Shown here: positions 59,771 to 64,000 of the stretch, one piece after another | How positions within the stretch are numbered: position 1 is the stretch's first letter | How the letters are laid out: the number at the start of each line of letters is the position of its first letter | DNA from: Pontiella sulfatireligans | Lineage (GTDB): Bacteria; Verrucomicrobiota; Kiritimatiellia; Kiritimatiellales; Pontiellaceae | Assembly: GCF_900890705.1 (NCBI RefSeq) | Contig: NZ_CAAHFH010000002.1 | Span: forward strand, 1,426,001 to 1,490,000 | Direction of reading: 5' to 3' | Length of the DNA: 64,000 bases | Made by a program: the position numbers and the translations under genes | The notes under the pieces: model-generated | What the model saw: only the letters and a program-made list of their open reading frames with translations | Databases searched by the model: none | Told to the model about the DNA's origin: nothing

Positions 59771-60188
59771 GCCGGGCCACAACCCTTTTTTCAATATATA
59801 ATGCGGCTTCGCAACAGGATAAATAATGGCCGCACAATTGAGAATCAATTGCGCACTGAACGAACACAAAGACCTAACCCAACAGAGCTGGAACCAAGTT
59901 GTTATGGACAGAAAAATGGAGGGCAGAAATATCTCCTCAACAGCATGCTCAATTCATTTTTCTGCCACCAATTTTTCTGCCCACACAATATGTTGAGATG
60001 ATTGCATCGTGGAAATGTTGCTTAAACATGATCGGATTTGAATAGAGAGAAACTAAACCGCTGAGTTTTCGTGCCTCTTGTGACTCTTTGCGGCGATCTC
60101 TCTGCTGCAGAGCCAGTAAAGGGGCGTCCGTTAAGGAACATAAAGCGGCAAGAAGCTTGAGTGCTAAGAAACTAATCAAGGAACACCC
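59771..60188. other. Intergenic region with dispersed repeats
   Basis: No gene seen. It contains GGACAGAAAAATGGAGGGCA and two later TTTTTCTGCC copies in opposite sense (about 59957-59982), a small inverted-repeat cluster. Around 60060-60100 is GCTGAGTTTTCGTGCCTCTT then GTGACTCTTTGCGGCGAT, a kind of sequence repeated in many PVC genomes. AAGGA at the end serves the next gene. Confidence 0.4.
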
Positions 60189-62036
60189 ATGGATAAATTT
60201 ATTATTAACGTAATCCACCGGCCGGAACTGGTGCCGGAATACATCAACACCGACGCGGTGGAAGGCAAGGCCGATGATCTGGGCGCCGAGGAAGTGGTCG
60301 GCGAGTCGCTCGACATCTTCCGCCTCCAGCAGGACATCGCCCATCGCAACGGCATCAAATGCACGATCCAGATGACCTATGCCGCGCTCTACAACGACGA
60401 GGCCATCGCACTAGCCAAGCAATACCACGAGGAGTTCGGCGACGAAATCGCCCACACCTTCCTCGGCGTCAACTGCGAGGAGTTCCGCGAAAAATACGGA
60501 CTGAAAGATCCCGCCATCTGGCTCTACCACATGGACGACAAAAAACGCATCGTGGTCGATTCCTTCGAACGCTTCAAAGAGGTCTTCGGCTTCTACCCGA
60601 CCTCGACCGGTTCCTACTACATGGATGCCGAGCTGATCGCCTTCATGAAAGAGAAATATCCGATGGTAAAAATCGCCGTCGCCACCTGCTTTGAAGAAGG
60701 CCCCAAGGTGTTCCGCCACGCCAACAACTCGTGGTACACCATCATGGACGGCGCGCCCTGGACGGCCTGGGTACCATCCAAATACAACTCACAGGCCATT
60801 GCCGAAAACGAAGAGGATGATCTCGGCATCGTTGCCGTCCCGCATCTTTCGCGCGACCTGCTCGCCATTCAGGACAACGCAGGCGACATGTTCGGCACCC
60901 ACCCGCAAAACGTCATCCGCGGGCTGATTAACGAAGGCGACCGCCTGCCTTTCCAGTACAACCTCATCGATCAATACCAGGTCATGAAAAAATACAACAA
61001 AGGATATTCCTACAACCTCATCTATGTCGGCCCCGGCTGGATGGGAAAAGCGGGCCGCTGGGAAACCGGCTACGAAACGCTGGTCAAATCCTACGAGGAT
61101 ATGATGGCGTACTACGGCGACCTCAAGAAAGAAGGCAAAGCCGAAGACCTGACCATGACGGAATTTGCCGACTGGTATCGCGAAAATAAAGCGATCAACG
61201 AACCCTGCTGCGCGCTTTGGAAAGATACGCTCTTTGGAACCAAGAACCAGGTCTTCTGGTATGCCGACTCGCAGATGCGCGCTACGGTGGAAATGAAAAT
61301 GGGCGGCGCCATTGTCGACCTGCGCCCCTACGCCTCCAAACTGCGCCGCCCTGTCGGTGCGGGAACAAAAGCAAATCAGGACGCCTCCTATCCCTACATC
61401 GTGCACTCGCGCTACCGTGCCGGGCCGTTTGTTCACTATGCCGGCGAAGGCGCGATCAAGAGCGCCAAGATTCGCTTTGGCAAAGAAGAGGTTGATCTGA
61501 GTTCCTGCCGCACCACGGCCACCTACGAAGAGGGCGATGGCTGGCGCAAATGCATCCTGCGTCCGGTAACGGTCGAGTTCCAAACCCTGGAAGTCCAGAT
61601 TCAGACCTCCTATACCTTTAAGGAAAACACGGGTGAAATTATCATTTCCCGGAAAGTGGTCGGCTCCTCCGATCCAACCAAAAAGGTGGTGATCGACGAG
61701 TTTCTAACCTCCTGCTGGGGCACAACGGAATATCCCGAAGACCTCACCGGCTGCACGCTTTCCGTCATTGGAAAAGATGGGGAACGCAACGATCTCTCCT
61801 ACGACTACCGCTGCCGCGAGTTCAAGACCGATGAGGCCGCAACGGTCGAGGCTGTCATTCCAATGGTGCAGACCAAAGTGAGCCTGACGCCTGAAAACGA
61901 GGGCTGTGCCGGCTACTACGAAGAAGGCTATTCCTTCGCACCGAACCTGAAGATCGGTGTCCATAAGGAAATTGCCCTTGATGAGGCGCTCGTTTCCACC
62001 TTTAAAATTGAACAGGCAGATGGAGTTAATAGTTAA
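60189..62036 (+). CDS. Large cytoplasmic protein with a polysaccharide deacetylase/GH57-like N-terminus
   Basis: A 615-residue soluble protein without a signal peptide. The N-terminal half (about 25-330) has the look of a NodB/GH57-type barrel (RNGIKCTIQMTYAALYNDEA, STGSYYMDAELIAFMKEKY, then WTAWVPSKYN), but the NodB metal motif is not obvious. The C-terminal half (about 370-615) is beta-rich (GGAIVDLRPYASKLRRPVGAG, CILRPVTVEFQTLEVQI), like the beta-sandwich of glycoside hydrolases. Function not recognised. AAGGA precedes the start. It follows the galactanase after 418 bp and may belong to the same carbohydrate locus. Confidence 0.7.
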   Translation: MDKFIINVIHRPELVPEYINTDAVEGKADDLGAEEVVGESLDIFRLQQDIAHRNGIKCTIQMTYAALYNDEAIALAKQYHEEFGDEIAHTFLGVNCEEFREKYGLKDPAIWLYHMDDKKRIVVDSFERFKEVFGFYPTSTGSYYMDAELIAFMKEKYPMVKIAVATCFEEGPKVFRHANNSWYTIMDGAPWTAWVPSKYNSQAIAENEEDDLGIVAVPHLSRDLLAIQDNAGDMFGTHPQNVIRGLINEGDRLPFQYNLIDQYQVMKKYNKGYSYNLIYVGPGWMGKAGRWETGYETLVKSYEDMMAYYGDLKKEGKAEDLTMTEFADWYRENKAINEPCCALWKDTLFGTKNQVFWYADSQMRATVEMKMGGAIVDLRPYASKLRRPVGAGTKANQDASYPYIVHSRYRAGPFVHYAGEGAIKSAKIRFGKEEVDLSSCRTTATYEEGDGWRKCILRPVTVEFQTLEVQIQTSYTFKENTGEIIISRKVVGSSDPTKKVVIDEFLTSCWGTTEYPEDLTGCTLSVIGKDGERNDLSYDYRCREFKTDEAATVEAVIPMVQTKVSLTPENEGCAGYYEEGYSFAPNLKIGVHKEIALDEALVSTFKIEQADGVNS

Positions 62037-62098
62037 TGGTTATTCGTTATCAGGAAATGCTCTTCACTAATAACCAATAACAAATAACTATTAACTCC
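62022..62098. repeat. 77-bp inverted repeat at the gene end
   Basis: GGAGTTAATAGTTA (which includes the preceding stop codon) and TAACTATTAACTCC are 14-bp arms; the inner part also folds (AATGGTTATT/AATAACCA). AT-rich, no T-tract, so more probably a dispersed element than a classical terminator. Confidence 0.55.
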
Positions 62099-62116
62099 AC
62101 AAATCGGAGATTTATT

Positions 62117-62353
62117 ATGTCCCAAGGAATTACAGGCCCCATCAACTACCGCTGCCCCCAATGCCTTTTCCGAGCAATCGACTATGACCTGCTCTACGAC
62201 AAGGAGCAGGAGCAATACTATTGCCGCCGCTGCAACTGGGAAGGTGACGAGTCAGAAATCCTCGGCTACTATGCCGTCTACAAATCGCAGTACAAACACC
62301 GCCTCAAACGCTGGACCGTCGAAATGATCGAAGCAAAAGACGAGGAGGCATAG
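62117..62353 (+). CDS. Small zinc-ribbon protein
   Basis: A 78-residue protein with a four-Cys zinc ribbon: YRCPQCLFRAID (C-x2-C) and YYCRRCNWEG (C-x2-C). The C-terminal third is helical and charged (YKSQYKHRLKRWTVEMIEAK). GGAG precedes the start. Function unknown; possibly nucleic-acid or protein binding. It follows the large unknown protein by about 80 bp. Confidence 0.8.
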   Translation: MSQGITGPINYRCPQCLFRAIDYDLLYDKEQEQYYCRRCNWEGDESEILGYYAVYKSQYKHRLKRWTVEMIEAKDEEA

Positions 62354-62489
62354 CGGGGCTGCGCCACTGAATAACGCCTTGAAGCGTAGCGTAAAAATAA
62401 TTTGCAAATGCAAATAATGCTCATAGGGAATGGTTCACACAGAACAAGGAATATAGATTGCCGAAGGCGCTGGCTCCCCTGTGGCCCAA

Positions 62490-62572
62490 CCTTGCTTCGT
62501 GACGAAAAACACAACAAACAACCCTTGCTTTGCGACACACGGTCAATATAAATACCCTTGCTTTGCAACAAG
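62490..62572 (+). repeat. Three 17-bp direct repeats at exact 33-bp spacing
   Basis: CCTTGCTTCGTGACGAA (62490), CCTTGCTTTGCGACACA (62523) and CCTTGCTTTGCAACAAG (62556) share CCTTGCTT, with starts exactly 33 bp apart (about three helical turns). They precede the AAA ATPase start by 14-96 bp. Too short and too few for CRISPR; operator-like. Confidence 0.7.
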
Positions 62573-62585
62573 AAAGGAGTTGGCC

Positions 62586-63947
62586 ATGCTGAACAGACAC
62601 ATTCTCTCAACACTGAATGAGTGGAAAAAATCTCCCCTAAAGAAGCCGTTGGTTCTTCGGGGAGCCCGGCAGGTCGGTAAAACGGTTGCCGTGCGGATGT
62701 TCGCAAACTCCTACAGCCATTTCACAGAACTGAACATGGAGCTCCCGGAAAACATTGAGTTTTTCAAACGCAAGCTGACTCCCGAAGAAATTATTCAGGC
62801 CATCAAACTGCGCCACGGCATCCCGACGGATGCCGATTCATGGCTTCTGTTCCTCGATGAAATCCAAAGCTGCCCGGAAGCGGTGGCGATGCTTCGCTAT
62901 TTCCACGAAAAGCTTCCGGCATTGCATGTTGTCGCCGCCGGATCGCTTCTGGAGATCGCATTGCAGCGCGAACATATTTCATTCCCTGTCGGCCGCGTTG
63001 AGTTTCGCTACATGTATCCGATGAATTTTGAAGAATTCATCGGGGCAACCTCTTCCCCTGAAATGCAGGAGACCTTCCGGCAGGTTCCCTCCCCGGCCTT
63101 TGCAACCGAAGAACTCTTTGCTCTCTATCACCGCTATGCGCTCGTCGGCGGCATGCCGGAAGCCGTTGCCGGCTACGCAGTCACCCGCGACATCGTTGCC
63201 GTGAACCGCATATACGAAAATCTGTTTACAGCCTATGTAGACGACATTCCTAAATATGCAAAAAACCAAACCATGACACGGATTCTGCGGCACTGCCTGC
63301 AAACTGCTCCATTTCAAGCCGGGAAACGAATACGCTTTACGGGATTCGGCGAATCCGGCTATGGCTCCAGAGAAACCGGCGAAGCACTTCGCACACTCGA
63401 ACAGGTCATGCTCATCTCGCTGCTGTATCCCACCACCGCTTTCCAATTGCCGTTCATCCCGGACTTAAAAAAATCACCGCGCCTGCAATGGATTGATACC
63501 GGACTGCTGCACTACATCACCGGCATCCAGCAAAACCTGATTGGAATCGATGACCTTTCAAACGATTTCCGAGGAGGTTTGCTCGAGCAGCTGACTGGAC
63601 AAGAACTGCTCGCTGCACACAACGACAAAAGAAACCCGCCCCAATTCTGGGTGCGGCAAAAAACCCAGTCGCAGGCGGAAATCGACTTTATGCTATCCCT
63701 CAACGGAGTCCCCCTGCCGGTCGAAGTCAAATCAGGAGCAACCGGAAAACTTCGCTCCCTTCACCTCTACATGGAAAATTGTCCGGATGCTCACCTCGCC
63801 ATTCGCTTATATCGCGGCCCCCACCTGATTCAGGAAGCCGGAATAAACTCAAAATACCAGCTAGCCAACATCCCCTACTACCACGCCTCTAAAATCCCTG
63901 AATATGCCCAACACCTGAATGTCCCTCAGGCAAGGAATGCTGAATGA
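62586..63947 (+). CDS. AAA-family ATPase with DUF4143 domain
   Basis: A 453-residue protein. The N-terminal AAA domain has Walker A LRGARQVGKTVAVRMF (about 26-41) and Walker B SWLLFLDEIQSCPEAV (about 86-101); PALHVVAAGSLLEIAL holds the sensor region. The C-terminal DUF4143 domain (about 205-450) includes FWVRQKTQSQAEIDFMLSL, then PLPVEVKSGATGKLRSL, an E-x-K nuclease-like pattern. The family is widespread and its role is unsettled. ATG at 62586 is chosen with AAGGAG upstream, after the third direct repeat; the frame is open upstream to 62481. Confidence 0.9.
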   Translation: MLNRHILSTLNEWKKSPLKKPLVLRGARQVGKTVAVRMFANSYSHFTELNMELPENIEFFKRKLTPEEIIQAIKLRHGIPTDADSWLLFLDEIQSCPEAVAMLRYFHEKLPALHVVAAGSLLEIALQREHISFPVGRVEFRYMYPMNFEEFIGATSSPEMQETFRQVPSPAFATEELFALYHRYALVGGMPEAVAGYAVTRDIVAVNRIYENLFTAYVDDIPKYAKNQTMTRILRHCLQTAPFQAGKRIRFTGFGESGYGSRETGEALRTLEQVMLISLLYPTTAFQLPFIPDLKKSPRLQWIDTGLLHYITGIQQNLIGIDDLSNDFRGGLLEQLTGQELLAAHNDKRNPPQFWVRQKTQSQAEIDFMLSLNGVPLPVEVKSGATGKLRSLHLYMENCPDAHLAIRLYRGPHLIQEAGINSKYQLANIPYYHASKIPEYAQHLNVPQARNAE

Positions 63948-64000
63948 GAATAACCGCACTGATCTTAACGCTCTGCCTTGGAGCCGCGCCTTCCTTCGCG
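63944..64000 (+). CDS. Exported protein, N-terminal part only
   Basis: 19 codons before the window ends: MRITALILTLCLGAAPSFA, a complete signal peptide ending in an A-x-A cleavage site. Its ATG overlaps the ATPase stop as ATGA, so the two are co-translated. The mature protein lies outside the window. Confidence 0.6.
   Translation, partial: MRITALILTLCLGAAPSFA

Noticed and set aside
62490..62572. CRISPR array
   Set aside because: Only three 17-bp imperfect units with 16-bp gaps and no cas genes; better read as operators.

Overview
The window looks like a chromosomal segment of a marine or anaerobic PVC-superphylum bacterium, most likely Kiritimatiellota (Pontiella-like). That is an inference from several traits: a complete Tol-Pal operon, secreted proteases ending in DSDGDGL-type calcium repeats followed by a Y-R-I/V-containing tail, a PEP-CTERM protein, a prepilin-like segment of a Lentisphaerae/Kiritimatiellota type, a sulfatase remnant, and many small dispersed palindromes. 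No rRNA gene or taxonomic marker fixes the species.

Layout. 0-0.4 kb: the 3' part of a VapBC-type toxin-antitoxin pair. 0.6-6 kb: housekeeping genes (pheS, 6-phosphofructokinase, pirin, NAD(P)HX repair enzyme, pdxJ). 6-11.2 kb: Tol-Pal envelope operon (tolQ, tolR, tolA-like, tolB, pal) ending in a protein with two degenerate GGDEF domains. 11.2-23.6 kb: a secreted subtilase, a DUF481 porin-like protein, a ferritin-like protein, gamma carbonic anhydrase, a secreted zinc metalloprotease, sfsA, hslO, a pseudouridine synthase, a PEP-CTERM protein and a fusion protein with prepilin-like and FtsQ-like parts. 23.7-27.5 kb: a polysaccharide deacetylase operon whose 3' end is repeated on the far side of a HEPN/MNT toxin-antitoxin pair. 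27.8-29.9 kb: a group II intron inserted directly behind the terminator of a tRNA-Ser/tRNA-Gly unit. 30.2-31.3 kb: coaD and rsmD. 31.3-39.3 kb: a defence block, consisting of a frameshifted PaaX-like regulator and a complete Wadjet-type jetABCD operon, punctuated by three copies of a 38-bp palindrome. 39.4-41.7 kb: proBA. 41.8-57.4 kb: a 15.5-kb genomic island in tRNA-Asp, with 45-bp att repeats at both ends and a dead tyrosine integrase. 57.4-64 kb: a LacI regulator, a GH53 galactanase, a large unknown protein, a zinc-ribbon protein, an AAA/DUF4143 ATPase and the start of a secreted protein.

The best candidate for an undescribed system is the island's cargo. It is one tightly overlapping minus-strand operon (about 44.4-54.9 kb) encoding a secreted Cys-rich protein, a MacB-like ABC pair, a ModABC-like importer with two different ModA-type binding lipoproteins, and a 1434-residue exported protein with two PQQ-like propellers around a degenerate methyltransferase-like domain. 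Three of its proteins carry CxC motifs in predicted extracytoplasmic parts. The operon is bracketed by inverted copies of a 29-bp sequence.

At the DNA level the interrupted palindrome TTCCA-N5-TGGAA occurs nine times exactly, against well under one expected, in genes and between them and in different reading frames. It behaves like a highly iterated palindrome of this genome. Several genes have been broken by single-base indels or stop codons (integrase, PaaX-like regulator, HEPN toxin, deacetylase copy, sulfatase tail), so the accessory stretches are partly in decay.
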